Shown piece after piece: positions 45,406 through 60,400 of a stretch of 64,000 nt of DNA. Position 1 is the stretch's first letter, and each line of letters starts with the position of its first letter. The translations under genes and the position numbers were made by a program. Where the stretch lies: contig JAHDHL010000016.1 of assembly GCA_020631355.1 (NCBI GenBank), positions 48,531 through 112,530 of the forward strand. Direction: 5' to 3'. The notes below the pieces were generated by a model that saw only the letters and a list, made by a program, of their open reading frames with translations, was not told the DNA's origin and did no database searches. Source of the stretch: Saprospiraceae bacterium. GTDB taxonomy: Bacteria; Bacteroidota; Bacteroidia; Chitinophagales; Saprospiraceae.

Positions 45406-48400
45406 ATGGATCATTTCATACTTCGCATGACAAAAGAGAAGATTATGACAACGTTTATACAATCTAATTTGCTACATTCTAATGCTAGCAAAATTTCTTA
45501 TTCTATCTTGTTTGTGCTAGGCTTTATTCTCCCCGCCAGCCTTTCTGCTCAAACTTACACCGTAGTTACAGCCAACGGTAGTAACTTTTTCATCAATACA
45601 CCTAATGGAACGGTTTCCACGAACTGTATTGATTCCCACTTGGCAGCTCCTCCTGTAGGTGCTACCTATACTTGGGATGGATCATATTATGTTCCTACGA
45701 ATTCAAGTTATCAGAGGTCAACAGGTACGCCACCTGTTACACCCCAACTCCCGCCAGGGCCGAGTTGTAATAGTAATTTCGTATGGAATGCCAATGTCTA
45801 CTTGGACGGTGGTAACTTCATTAGAAGTAGTGCCGTTCCTGGTGGTAGGTTGCTCTGTGGAGATCAATTCACAGTCTCCCTTCCTGCGGCATTCAGTAAC
45901 AATGGTGCAATCCAAATCACCATACCTCAATATGTGTCCGCAGACGGTTACACCAATAGATGTGATAATACCAGCCAGACGAATGAGTCCTGGCATTTGG
46001 AATTTTATAGGAACGGAGCTTGGGTAGGTTCTACCAACTCTACTGCAGATGTTCCTAATGGTTGTTATGAATGGTCTATAGGTTCCCTGAACTCAGTGAC
46101 GTTGAATAATGGTGCCGACCAGGTAAGGGTAGTACACTCTTGTAATGGTACGGGAACCAACTCTGTCGTACCTTCAAGTTTCTGCTTGAACTATACTGTA
46201 CTTTGTAATAATGTAACAGACGGAGGTACCATCCATGATTGGTATATCAACTGTGGTCCTTATGACCCACCTACAATCAATGCATCCCCGGCTACTGGTG
46301 GTTCGGGTAATATCGAATACCAATGGCAAAGAAAGGATGCAGCCAATGGATGGGTATGGACGGATATCCCGGGTGCTACAGGTGAGGATTGGAATCCTCC
46401 TTATACTTCAGTTTCTACTTGGATCAGAAGATTGGCAAGAAGATCCGGATGTACGGATTGGGTTCCTACCAATAATACTACCGATATCCATATCGTCACC
46501 AACTATAATAATGGTGGTCAAATCGCATCCCACCAAACCAATTGTGGTAATTTCAACCCCGTAGCATTTACGAACGTAGCAAGCCCGTCCGGACCTTATG
46601 ATCCGGATACGGATTGGATAGAATATCAATGGCAAGTAAAATGTGGTGGCGGTAACTGGACGGATATTGCTGGTGCGAATGGCTTGACTTACGATCCACC
46701 AACAACCAATGGTCAATCTTGCTGGTATAGGAGAGGCGCAAGAATTTCTCCTTGTACCAATTGGGTGTATTCTAATATAATAGATGTACATCCTTGGATT
46801 AATCCTACCAACCCAGGAACCGTTAGTGCTACTCAGGTACAATGTGGTAACTTCAATCCAGCTGCTCTTACAGGTACCAATCCTACAGGTTTCAATGGTA
46901 CGTTGGAGTACCAATGGCAGGTGAAGTGTGGTACCGCTGCTAACTGGTCGAATATCAATGGTGCGAATTCTGCTTCATATGATCCTCCAACCACTTCAAG
47001 TGTATCTTGTTGGTATAGGAGAGGAGTTAGAGTGAGTGGATGTAATGATTATGTATACTCTAACTTCGTTGATATACACCCCATCATCAACTTTACCAAT
47101 CCCGGGTCCATCGCACAGACACAAACACAGTGCGGTAATTTTGATCCTGCTCCGTTCACCAGTACAGCTGACCCAAGTGGCGGTTATGCTTATTCCACTA
47201 CTCTCTACCAATATCAGTGGCAGATAAAGTGTGGTAATGATGCCAACTGGTCCAATATTCCGGGTGCAACAGGTTTGACCTATGATCCTCCAACCACTTC
47301 AAGTGTATCTTGTTGGTATAGGAGAGGAGCAAGGATTTCACCTTGTACGGATTGGATATATTCTAATATCGTGGATGTTCATCCTCGTATCAATTTCACC
47401 AATGGAGGTACGATAGCAGCCAACCAACTTCAATGTGGTAACTTCGACCCTGTTCCATTCACCAATGTAGCTTCCCCCTCTGGAGGTTACGCCAATTCAA
47501 CCAACCACTACCAATACCAGTGGCAAGTGAAGTGTGATGGTGATAACTGGTCGGATATCCCGGGTGCTAACGGATTGACTTATGATGCTCCAACAACCAC
47601 AGGTTTGTCTTGCTGGTATAGGAGAGGAGCTAGAGTATCACCTTGTACGGAATGGATATATTCTAATATCGTGGATGTCCATCCGGTACTCAATTATACG
47701 GATCCCGGTGAGATTGCTGCCGATCAGGTATTTTGTGGTACTTCATACAATCCTAATAATCTTACCAATGTCGCGTCTCCAAGTGGAGGTTATGCGAATT
47801 TTGCAGGATGGGCAGAAATCCAGTGGCAATCAAGAACATTGGGAGGTAACTGGACTGACATAGCTGGTGCAAATGCATTAACCTATGATCCTCCAACCAT
47901 TACACAAACTACAGAATACAGAAGAAGAGTAAGAAGAAGTAATGCTTGTCCTTGGGTAGATTCCAATATCGTTAGGGTAACACTGCATCCTGCTCCTGCT
48001 GCTTCCAATGATTCCTTTGAGAATTGTTCCAATGCAAATATCACAGGTAATGTAGTTGCAAATGATGGTAATCTACAAAACTTCACGATTTCCGTAGTTA
48101 CACAACCTACCAATGGTACACTTACATTGAATCCTGATGGTTCATTCGTTTATGATCCAGCAGGAATTGGCTGTCAAACAGATCAGTTCGTATATAGAAT
48201 ATGTAACGAAGGGTTGACAGGTTTGGATGTTTGTTGTTCCAATGGAACGGTATCCCTTGCAAATGTGGATACAACCAATCCTACCATTGATACCCAATCA
48301 TCCAATCAGACAGTAGAGTGTGATGGTGCAGGTAATACAGCACAGTACAATGCATGGATTAATAGTAATGGTGGTGCTGTAGCTTCTGATAATTGTGGCG

Positions 48401-51400
48401 GAACCATCTACTGGTCACATGAGATTATCGCTACGGAGAATACTTGTAGTGCTACCAATAATAATACATGTGGCAATACCATTACAAGAACAGTAAGATT
48501 CACAGCAACAGACGAGTGTGGAAATAGTACACCAACTACTGCTATATTTAGAATCGAGGATACTACAAATCCATCAGTTCCTTGTAATCCTTTGAATGAA
48601 ACTCATGAATGTACTGGTCAGACTGCAAACGCAGCCAGAGCAGCACAATGGAATGCCGAGAATATCGCAATCATAGAGGGTTGTGCTACGGATATCTGTT
48701 GTGGTACTACTGTAACCAGTAACTTCGATTATAATCTTCTTTCCGATGGTTGTGCTTCCACAGGTTCACTGACTGTTACCTATACCATTACTGACGCATG
48801 TGGTAACAATGTAACCAAGCAAGCAACATTCACAGTTGAGGATACAAATGGTCCTGACCCATTGGTATGCCAGGATATCACAGTCCAGTTGGATGAGAAT
48901 GGAGAAGCTTCCATTACGCCAGAGGATGTATTCAATAATGGTTCTGATGTTTGTAACAACGGACCTATCGAGTTGGTGAGTGTTGCACCTAACTCATTCT
49001 CAAGAAACCAGTGTGGAACTGTTGTTCCTGTTACATTGACAGTAAGGGATGAGTGTGGTAATACTTCCACTTGTGTAGCTCAGGTAAATGTGGAATGTTT
49101 CGATTTGGCATTGAGAAAGGTAGTATCCTCTCCTGCTAATGGAATCATTACACCTAACCAACCCGTGACATTCACCATCACAGTATTCAACCAAGGTTCA
49201 TTGGATGCCAACAACATCAGAATCAAGGATTATATCCCTGCGGGACTTACTGTAGACGATAGTGATTGGAATTCACCTACCGGTAATGCTACGAATATCA
49301 TTATCCCATCTTTGGCTGCCGGCCAGAGTACATCTGTTGATATTACCTTCTTGGCTGATTATCCTCTTATGGATGGTCAGGTTATCGTCAATAGGGCGGA
49401 AATCGAAAATGCAGGAACCGAACCAGGATTCACACCTACGGATGTGGACTCTGATCCCGATGGTAATCCTACTAACGATATAGAAGTAGATGATGAAATC
49501 AATAACGCAGGTAATGATGAGGATGATGCTGACCCTGCTTCCGTAACGGTTGATGTTAACTATGACCTTGCCTTGATCAAGACTCGTCAAGGTCCATTGG
49601 TCGTAACGCCGGGTACCAATGTAACATTCGAGATTACAGTAAAGAACCAAGGTGATGTCCCATCAATGGCTTACACCATTACAGACCAGATTCCTTCTGG
49701 TTTAGGATTCGTATCCGCTTCCAATGGTGGTACGAATGTCAATGGTTTGGTTACATGGAATATGCCTGACCTTTTACCGGGTGAGACAGCTACCAGAACC
49801 ATCGTACTTTCAGTTGATGATGAAACATTACGTCAGTATCGTAACTGGGCCGAAATTTCTTCTGATGGTGCAAGTAACTATGGTGTTACGGATGAGGATT
49901 CTACTCCGGATTTGAATGTGGGTAACGATAATGCTCAAGGATTCGGTATCGATCCGAATGATCCATACACCAACCATAATGATATCAACCTTGATAACCC
50001 TGCAGGTGACGAGGATGATAATGATTACGAAGATCTTGAAGTAGATGTAGAATATGATTTGGCATTAATCAAGACCCGTCAAGGGCCAGAGGTGGTTTCA
50101 CCTAACGCTCAGGTTACTTTCGATATCAGAGTGAAGAACCAAGGTGATGTACCATCCTACGATTATACCATTACGGATCAAATTCCTGCGGGAATGAATT
50201 TCGTATCTGCTACGAACGGTGGTTCAGAAGCAGGTGGTATCGTTACTTGGACAATGCCAAACCTTGAACCAGGTGAGGAAGCTGTAGTTTCCATCACACT
50301 ACAAATTGATGACGAAACACTTCGTACTTTCCGTAACTGGGCTGAGATTTCTGACGATAGTTCAGAAGATTACGGTTTCGGTGAGACAGATGATGATTCT
50401 ACACCTGATACCAATGTAGGTAATGATAATGCTCAGGGAACAGGTGTTGCTCCTAATGATAATGTGAATAATCACAATAATATCAATCAGGATAATGCAG
50501 GTAACGATGAGGATGATAATGACTTTGAGGATGTGAATGTGGATGTGAATTACGACTTGGCAATAGACAAGTCACTATCTCCTGGACAAGCTGCTACAGT
50601 GACTCCTGCATCTCCAACAGTCAACTATACAATTGTAGTAACCAATGAAGGTGATGTACCTTCCTACGACTATACCGTACAGGATATCATTCCTGCTGGT
50701 ATGGCATTCGTTTCTGCATCTGATGGAGGTGCTCATGCGAATGGTGTAGTGACTTGGGCAGGATTGACTAACCTCGATCCCGGACAGACCAAGTCGTTGA
50801 CACTGGTATTGGAAGTAACGGATGGAACACTTCGTCCATTCCGTAATCATACGGATATCACAGATGATTCTTCTGAGGATTATGGTCCGGATCCAAGTGG
50901 AAACTTGGAAGAGGATTCTGATTCCGATCCAGATAACTATGATGGTAATGATGATGCACAAGGCGTAGATACACCGAATGTGAATGAGGATGACGATGAC
51001 TTCGTGGATGTTGACTTCGATGTGAATTATGACCTTGCAATAGATAAGGCTTTGGCTCCTGGTCAGGCGGCTGTAGTTACTCCTGCAACCAATCAGGTGA
51101 ATTATGTGATTACAGTAACCAATGAGGGTGATGTACCTTCTTACGACTTTACTGTAGAGGATGTGATTCCTGCAGGTATGAGCTTCGTTTCTGCTTCCAA
51201 TGGCGGTTCTGCCGCAGGTGGTGTAGTGACATGGGCCAACTTGCCAAACCTGAATCCCGGTGAATCCACTGCCCTGAATCTTACCCTACAGATAGATGAC
51301 GAAACACTTCGTCCATACCGTAACCATACAGATATCACAGATGATTCTTCTGAGGACTATGGTCCGGATCCTAATGGTAACATGGAAGAGGATTCTGATT

Positions 51401-54400
51401 CCGATCCAGATAACTATGATGGTAATGATGATAGTCAAGGTGTTGATAATCCAACAGTAAATGAGGATGACGATGACTTTGTGGATGTGGATATCGATAT
51501 CAACTATGATTTGGCGATCCAAAAGAACCTAGGTCCTGGTCAAGCGGCTATCGTAACACCGGGTGCTCAGGTAACTTACCAAATTATAGTAACCAATGAG
51601 GGTGATGTTCCATCATACCTTTATGATGTACAGGATATCATTCCTAATGGTATGAGCTTCGTATCCGCCTCGAATGGTGGTTCGAATGCAGGTGGAACAG
51701 TAACATGGAATGACCTACCAAACTTGGACCCAGGCCAATCCGCTACACTGACATTGGTGCTTCAGGTAGATGATGCTTCATTCCGTCCATTCCGTAACCA
51801 TACAGAAATCTCCGATGATTCATCCGAGGATTATGGTACAGGACCTGATGGTACATTGGAAGAAGATTCCGATTCTGATCCTGATAACTATGATGGTAAT
51901 GATGATAGCCAAGGTGTTGATAATCCGAATGTGAATGAGGATGATGATGACTTCGAGGATGTGGATGTCGATGTTGAATACGATTTGGCATTGGTAAAGA
52001 ACTCCGCACAAGGTGCAGGTCCATTCTCTATCGGTGATAACATCACTTACCAGATTCAAATCAAAAACCAAGGTGATGTACCATCGTACGATTACCAAGT
52101 AACAGACCAGATTCCGAATGGTATGACATTCGTTTCTGCTTCTGATGGAGGTGCTCATGCCAATGGTGTTGTAACTTGGAATCTATCCAACCTACAACCT
52201 AATGAAATCAAGGAAATCACATTGGTATTGACCATTACCGATCCTGTATTCCGTCAATTCCGTAACTGGGCTGAAATCTCTGATGATTCAGCGGAGGACT
52301 ATGGTCCCGACCCAACTACAGGCCAGACAGAGGCAGATGATGACTCTACTCCGGATACCAACGTAGGTAACGATGATGCTCAAGGATTCGGTACCGATCC
52401 AAACGATCAGTACACAGACCAGACAGATGTGAATATCGATAACCCAGCTGGTGATGAGGATGATAACGACTTCCACGATATCGAAGTGGATGTGGATTAC
52501 GATTTGGCTTTGATTAAGGAGTTGTCTCCAGGACAAGCCGATGAGGTAGAACCAGGTGCGGCAGTGAACTACACATTGACCATCAGAAATCAAGGTGATG
52601 TACAATCTTATGATTATGTCATCACAGACCAGATTCCTACAGGTATGAGTTTCGTATCCGCATCTAATGGAGGTGCTCATGCCAATGGTATTGTAACCTG
52701 GAATATGCCAAACTTGGCTGCCGGTCAAACTACTACTGTTACATTGACCCTTCAAATTGATGATGCATTACCTAGACAATACCGTAACTGGGCTGAAATT
52801 TCCGATGATTCATCAGAGGATTATGGCTTCGGTGAGACGGATGAGGATTCCACTCCGGATACCAATGTAGGTAACGATAATGCACAAGGATTCGGTGTTG
52901 ACCCGAACGATCAATTTACAAACCATAATGACATCAGCTTGGATGACCCGGCTGGTGATGAGGATGATAACGATTACGAGGATGTATCTGTGAATGTGGA
53001 TTACGACTTGGCTCTAGTGAAGAACTTGGGGCCCGGTCAACAACAACCATTCTCCATCAATGATCAGGTAACCTACGAAATCGATGTGAAGAACCAAGGT
53101 AATGTACCTTCTTATGATTTCGATATCACAGATCAGATTCCTGCGGGAATGAGCTACGTTTCTTCATCTGATGGAGGTGCTGAAGCAGGTGGTATTGTTT
53201 CCTGGAATATTGCCAACTTGGCTCCGGGTGAAATCAAGACCATCACATTGGTACTTCAAATTGATGATCCTACACTTCGTAACTTCCGTAACTGGGCAGA
53301 AATTTCTGATGATTCATCAGAAGATTATGGATTCGGTGAAACGGATGAGGATTCTACTCCTGATACCAATGTAGGTAATGATAATGAGCAAGGATTTGGT
53401 CAAGGTCCTAACGACCAAGTTGTAGATCAGACAGATGTGAATATCGATGATCCTGCTGGTGATGAGGATGATAACGACTTCCAGGATATCGAAGTGGATG
53501 TGGATTATGACTTGGCATTAATCAAGGAATTGTCTCCTGGACAAACAGGTGTGGTTTCACCTAATGAGCAGGTGAATTATACCATTACCATCAAGAACCA
53601 AGGTGATGTACCTTCCTACGATTATACAATCACAGACCAGATTCCTGCGGGAATGAGTTTCGTGGCTGCTTCCAATGGAGGTGCACATGCCAACGGAATC
53701 GTAACTTGGACCATGCCAAACTTGGATGCTGGTCAAACAACTACCGTTACTTTGACACTTCAGGTGGATGATGCTTCATTACGTTTCTATCGTAACTGGT
53801 CTGAAATATCAGACGACTCCTCTGAGGATTATGGATTCGGTGAAACAGATGAGGATTCTACTCCTGATACCAATGTAGGTAACGATAATGCTCAAGGTCC
53901 GGGTGTTGCACCAAACGATCCTGTGAATAATCACAATGATATCGATTTGGATGAGCCTGCCGGCGATGAGGATGATAATGACTTTGAGGATGTGAATGTG
54001 GATGTGAATTACGATTTGGCCATCAATAAGGAGCTAGCTCCGGGGCAGGCAGGTGTAGTTACTCCGGCAAGTCCTCAAGTAATTTATGAAATTACAATTA
54101 CCAATGAGGGTGATGTACCATCATATGACTATGATGTAGAGGATATCATCCCTGCAGGTATGAACTTCGTAAGTGCTTCTGATGGAGGTGCTCACGCAAA
54201 TGGAGTCGTTACTTGGTCTGGTTTGGGTAACTTGAACCCAGGTGATACCAAGACATTGACTTTGACACTGACAGTTGTGGATGGTACATTGAGACCATTC
54301 CGTAACCATACGGATATTACAGATGATTCCTCTGAGGACTATGGTCCTGATCCAAACGGAAATATCGAGGAGGATTCCGATTCCGATCCTGACAACTACG

Positions 54401-57400
54401 ATGGTGATGATGACGCTCAAGGTGTGGATACACCAACAGTAAATGAGGATGATGATGACTTCGTGGATGTTGACTTTGATGTGAATTATGATTTGGCAAT
54501 TGATAAGGCTTTGGCTCCTGGCCAAGCTTCAGAAGTTGATCCGGGTGCACAGGTGAATTATCAGATTGTTGTAACGAATGAGGGTGATGTACCATCATAC
54601 GATTATGATGTTCAGGATGTCATTCCAAATGGTATGAGCTTTGTATCCGCTGATAATGGTGGTACACAAGCAGGTGGGGTAGTGACTTGGTCCGGTCTTC
54701 CGAACCTGAATCCGGGTGAATCCCAAACCTTACTATTGACACTACAAGTGGATGATGCTTCACTTCGTCCATTCCGTAATCACACGGATATCACAGATGA
54801 TTCTTCAGAAGATTATGGCCCGGATCCAAATGGTGCCCTTGAGGAAGATTCTGATTCTGATCCAGATAATTATGATGGTAATGATACCGCTCAGGGAGTG
54901 GATACACCTACCGTAAATGAGGATGACGATGATTTCGTAGATATCGATGTGAATGTTGAATACGACTTGGCAGTTGAAAAGACATTGGCTGCTGGACAAG
55001 CAGCAGTCGTTACACCTGCTAATCCAGAGGTAATCTACACGATTGTTGTAACCAATGAGGGTAATGTACCTTCTTATACTTACGACCTAGAGGATATCAT
55101 TCCTGCAGGTATGAGCTTCGTATCAGCTTCTAACGGCGGTACCGAAGCTGGTGGTGTTGTTTCTTGGACGGGTCTTCCAAATCTTGACCCAACCGAGACA
55201 CAAACATTGACACTTACACTTCAGATTGATGATGCTACACTACGTCCATTCCGTAATCACACGGATATCGTTGACGATTCATCAGAAGACTACGGTCCTA
55301 ACCCTGATGGAACTATCGCTGAGGATATCGATTCCGATCCGGATAACTATGATGGTGATGATGATGCACAAGGTGTGGATACACCAACAGTAGATGAGGA
55401 TGATGATGACTTTGCTGATGTTGATATTGATATCAACTATGACTTGGCCATCGAAAAATCATTGTCTGCAGGACAAGCAGCAATCGTTAGCCCGAATGCT
55501 CAGGTTTCCTACACAATCGTAGTAACCAATGAGGGTGACGTACCATCTTATGACTATACCGTACAGGATGTCATTCCCGCAGGTATGAACTTCGTTTCTG
55601 CTTCCAATGGAGGTACAGAAACTGGAGGTGTCGTTACATGGTCTGCTCTTCCGAATTTGAATCCGGGAGAAACAGCTACCTTGACATTAGTACTTCAAAT
55701 TGAAGACGAAACACTACGTCCATTCCGTAACCACACGGATATCACAGATGATTCATCTGAGGATTATGGTACAGGTCCTGATGGAACTCCAGAGGAGGAT
55801 TCTGATTCTGATCCGGATAATTATGATGGTGATGATGATGCACAAGGTGTGGATACACCAACAGTAGATGAGGATGATGATGACTTCGTAGATGTGAATG
55901 TGGATGTGAATTATGACTTGGCTATCGACAAGGAGTTTGCTCCGGGTCAGGCTACTACGGTAAGTAATGGCGACCAAGTGAATTATATCATCACAGTAAC
56001 CAATGAGGGTGATGTACCATCTTATGATTATGCCGTACAGGATGTCATTCCAAATGGTATGAGTTTCGTATCTGCTGATAATGGTGGTACTGAAACTGGT
56101 GGTATCGTTTCTTGGACAGGTCTTCCAAACTTGGAACCAGGTGATTCTTATGATTTGGCCTTGACACTTCAAGTAGACGACCCAACACTACGTCCGTTCC
56201 GTAACCACTCTGATATTACAGATGATTCTGCTGAGGACTATGGTCCGGATCCTAATGGTGATACTGAGGAAGACTCAGATTCTGACCCAGATAACTATGA
56301 TGGTAATGATACTGCTCAGGGAGTGGATACACCAACAGTAGATGAGGATGATGATGACTTCATCGACCTTGAGGTAGATGTGGATTATGACTTGGCATTA
56401 ATTAAGGAATTATCTCCTGGCCAAGCTTCAACAGTAAGTAATGGTGATCAGGTTGAATTCACAATCACTGTGGCCAACCAAGGTGATGTACCATCTTACG
56501 ACTTTACCATCACAGATCAGATTCCAGCTGGATTGAGCTTCGTAGCTGCTTCCAATGGTGGAACTGAAGCTGGTGGAATTGTTACATGGACTATCGATAA
56601 CCTTGCTCAGGGTGAAACGACAACTGTTACATTGACCGTACAGGTGGATGATCCTACACTTCGTGAATTCCGTAACTGGGCAGAAATTTCAGATGATTCT
56701 TCCGAGGACTATGGATTCGGAGAAACGGATGAGGATTCTACTCCTGATACGAATACAGGTAATGATGATGCTCAGGGAACAGGTACTGCTCCTAACGACC
56801 AAGTAGATAATCATAATGATATCAATTTGGATGAACCAGCTGGTGATGAGGATGATAACGACTTCGAAGACTTCCAGGTAGATGTGGATTATGACATCGC
56901 TCTTGTGAAGCAGTTGGCTCCTGGCCAAGCAGATGTTGTTACTCCTAATGCTACAGTGGATTATATCCTAACAGTAGCCAACCAAGGTGATGTTCCAACA
57001 TATGACTTCTCCATCCAGGATATCATTCCTGCTGGTATGAGTTTCGTATCCACTGATAATGGTGGTGCTGAGGCAGCAGGTGTAATCACTTGGACAATAG
57101 CTAACCTTGATCCAGGACAAACATTGGATATCGCTATCACACTTCAGGTAGATGATCCAACACTACGTCCGTTCCGTAACTGGTCTGAGATTACTGATGA
57201 TAGTTCAGAAGACTATGGATTCGGTGAAGTGGATGAGGATTCTACTCCTGATGCGAATTCAGGTAACGATGATGCTCAGGGAACAGGTACTGCTCCTAAT
57301 GACCAAGTAGACAATCACAATGATATTACATTGGATGATCCTGCTGGTGATGAGGATGATAACGACTTCGAAGATGTTGACGTTGATGTGAATTATGACC

Positions 57401-60400
57401 TTTCCCTTATAAAGGAATTGGCTCCGGGTCAGGCAGAAGTAGTTGATCCTGCTAACCCACAGATTACTTATAATATTACAATTACCAATGATGGTGACGT
57501 ACCATCCTATGATTACACAGTTGAGGATATCATTCCTGCAGGAATGAGTTTCGTATCTGCTGATAATGGTGGTACCGAAGCAGCTGGTGTGGTGACTTGG
57601 GCAAACTTGCCTAATTTGAACCCAGGTGAATCTGCTGTATTGACATTGGTATTGAACATAGATGATGCTACTCAGCGTCCATTCCGTAACCACTCTGACA
57701 TCACTGAGGATTCAGCTGAGGATTATGGTCCTGGACCTGATGGTACAATCGAAGAAGATTCCGATTCTGATCCTAATAACTATGATGGTGATGATGACGG
57801 CCCGGGTGTGGATACACCAACAGTAGATGAGGATGACGATGATTTTGTCGATGTGAATATCGATGTGAATTATGACCTTTCTCTTGAAAAGGCATTCGCT
57901 CCTGGCCAGGCGGCTATGGTGGGTGCTAATGACCAAGTGAATTACATCATAACTGTTACCAACGATGGTGATGTGCCATCCTACGATTATGATGTTCAGG
58001 ATGTAATTCCTACTGGTATGACATTCGTATCTGCTGATAATGGCGGAACAGAAGCTGGTGGTATCGTTACATGGTCTGGTCTTCCAAACTTGAACCCAGG
58101 CGAGTCGTTCGACTTGGCATTGACACTTCAGGTTGAGGATGAGACACAGCGTCCATTCCGTAACCACGCTGATATCACAGATGATTCAGCTGAGGATTAT
58201 GGAGATGATCCAAATGGTAACCCAGAGGAAGATTCCGATTCTGATCCAGATAACTATGATGGTAATGATGACGGTCCTGGTGTGGATGATCCTACTGTGG
58301 ATGAGGATGATGATGACTTCATCGACCTTGATGTAGATATCACATATGACTTGGCTTTGATTAAGGAGTTGTCTCCTGGCCAAGCAGCAACAGTAAGCAA
58401 TGGTGACCAGGTTGAGTTCACAATCACTGTGGCTAACCAAGGTGATGTACCATCTTACGACTTTGTAGTTACAGATCAAATCCCTGCTGGATTGAGCTAT
58501 GTAACTGCTTCTAACGGTGGAACTGAGACTGGTGGAATCGTTACTTGGAACATAGGTAACCTAGAACCAGGTGAAACCACTACAGTTACATTGACAGTAC
58601 AGGTAGATGACCCAACACTTCGTGAATTCCGTAACTGGGCAGAAATCTCAGAAGATTCTGCTGAGGATTATGGTACGGACCCAACTACGGGTGCTACTGA
58701 GGTAGATGAGGATTCTACTCCTGATACGAATACAGGTAATGATGATGCCCAAGGATTTGGTACGGCTCCAAATGATGCCGTAGATAACCATAATGACATC
58801 ACATTGGATGATCCTGCTGGCGATGAGGATGATAACGACTTCGAAGACTTTATGGTAGATGTGGATTATGACATCGCTCTTGTGAAGCAATTGGCTCCTG
58901 GCCAATTGGATGTCGTAACTCCGAATGCTACTGTGGATTATATCATTACGGTAGCTAATCAAGGTGATGTACCAACATACGACTTCGATATTCAGGATAT
59001 CATTCCTGCTGGAATGAGTTTCGTATCCACAGATAATGGTGGTACCGAAGCGGCCGGAATCGTTACCTGGACAGTGACCAACCTAGACCCAGGTCAGACA
59101 TTGGATATTGCATTGACCTTACAGGTAGATGATCCAACACTACGTCCATTCCGTAATTGGTCTGAAATCACTGATGATAGTTCTGAGGATTATGGATTCG
59201 GAGAAACGGATGAGGATTCTACTCCTGATACGGATTCAGGTAATGATGATGCTCAAGGTACAGGTACAGCTCCGAATGATGCTGTAGACAACCATAATGA
59301 CATCACATTGGATGAACCTGCTAATGATGAGGATGATAACGACTTCGAGGATGTGGATGTGGATGTGAACTATGACTTGGCTATAGCTAAGGAGTTGGCT
59401 CCGGGGCAGGATGCAATGGTAACTCCTGCTAATCCAGAGGTTTCCTACACAATCACAATTACCAATGAGGGTGATGTACCATCTTACGATTACACTGTAG
59501 AGGATGTCATTCCTGCAGGTATGGATTTCGTATCTGCTGATAATGGTGGAACAGAAGCAGGTGGAGTAGTGACTTGGGCGAATTTGCCAAACCTTAATCC
59601 AGGTGAGACCACTACATTGACATTGACATTGACCATCGTTGATGGTACACTACGTCCATTCCGTAACCATACTGATATCACTGAGGATTCAGCTGAGGAT
59701 TATGGTGTAGGTCCTGATGGAACCACAGAAGAAGATTCTGATTCTGATCCTGATAACTACGATGGTAATGATGATGATCAAGGTGTGGATACTCCAACTG
59801 TTGATGAAGACGATGATGATTTCGTTGATGTTGACTTTGATGTGAACTACGACCTTTCTCTAGAAAAGAATCTAGCCGCCGGACAACCTGCTACAGTAGG
59901 TCCAAATGCTACGATTACTTATACACTTACTGTTACTAACGAAGGTGATGTACCTTCTTATGATTATACGGTAGAGGATGTCATCCCTGCGGGTATGGTA
60001 TTCGTTTCCGCTGATAATGGTGGAGCAGAAGCAGGTGGAGTAGTGACCTGGGCGAATTTGCCAAACCTGAATCCAGGTGAGACATTCGACCTAGAATTGG
60101 TACTTCAGATTGAGGATGAAACACTACGTCCATTCCGTAACCACGCTGAAATCGCTGATGATTCAGCTGAGGATTATGGTGATGATCCGACTACAGGTCA
60201 ACCTGAGGAAGATCCAGATTCCGATCCGGATAATTATGATGGTAACGATGACGAGCAAGGTGTGGATACACCAACAGTAGATGAGGACGATGATGACTTC
60301 GTTGATATTGATGTGGAAGTGAATTATGACTTATCCTTGGATAAGGAGTTTGCTCCGGGGCAGGCGTCAACAGTTAGCAATGGTGATGCTGTGAATTATA

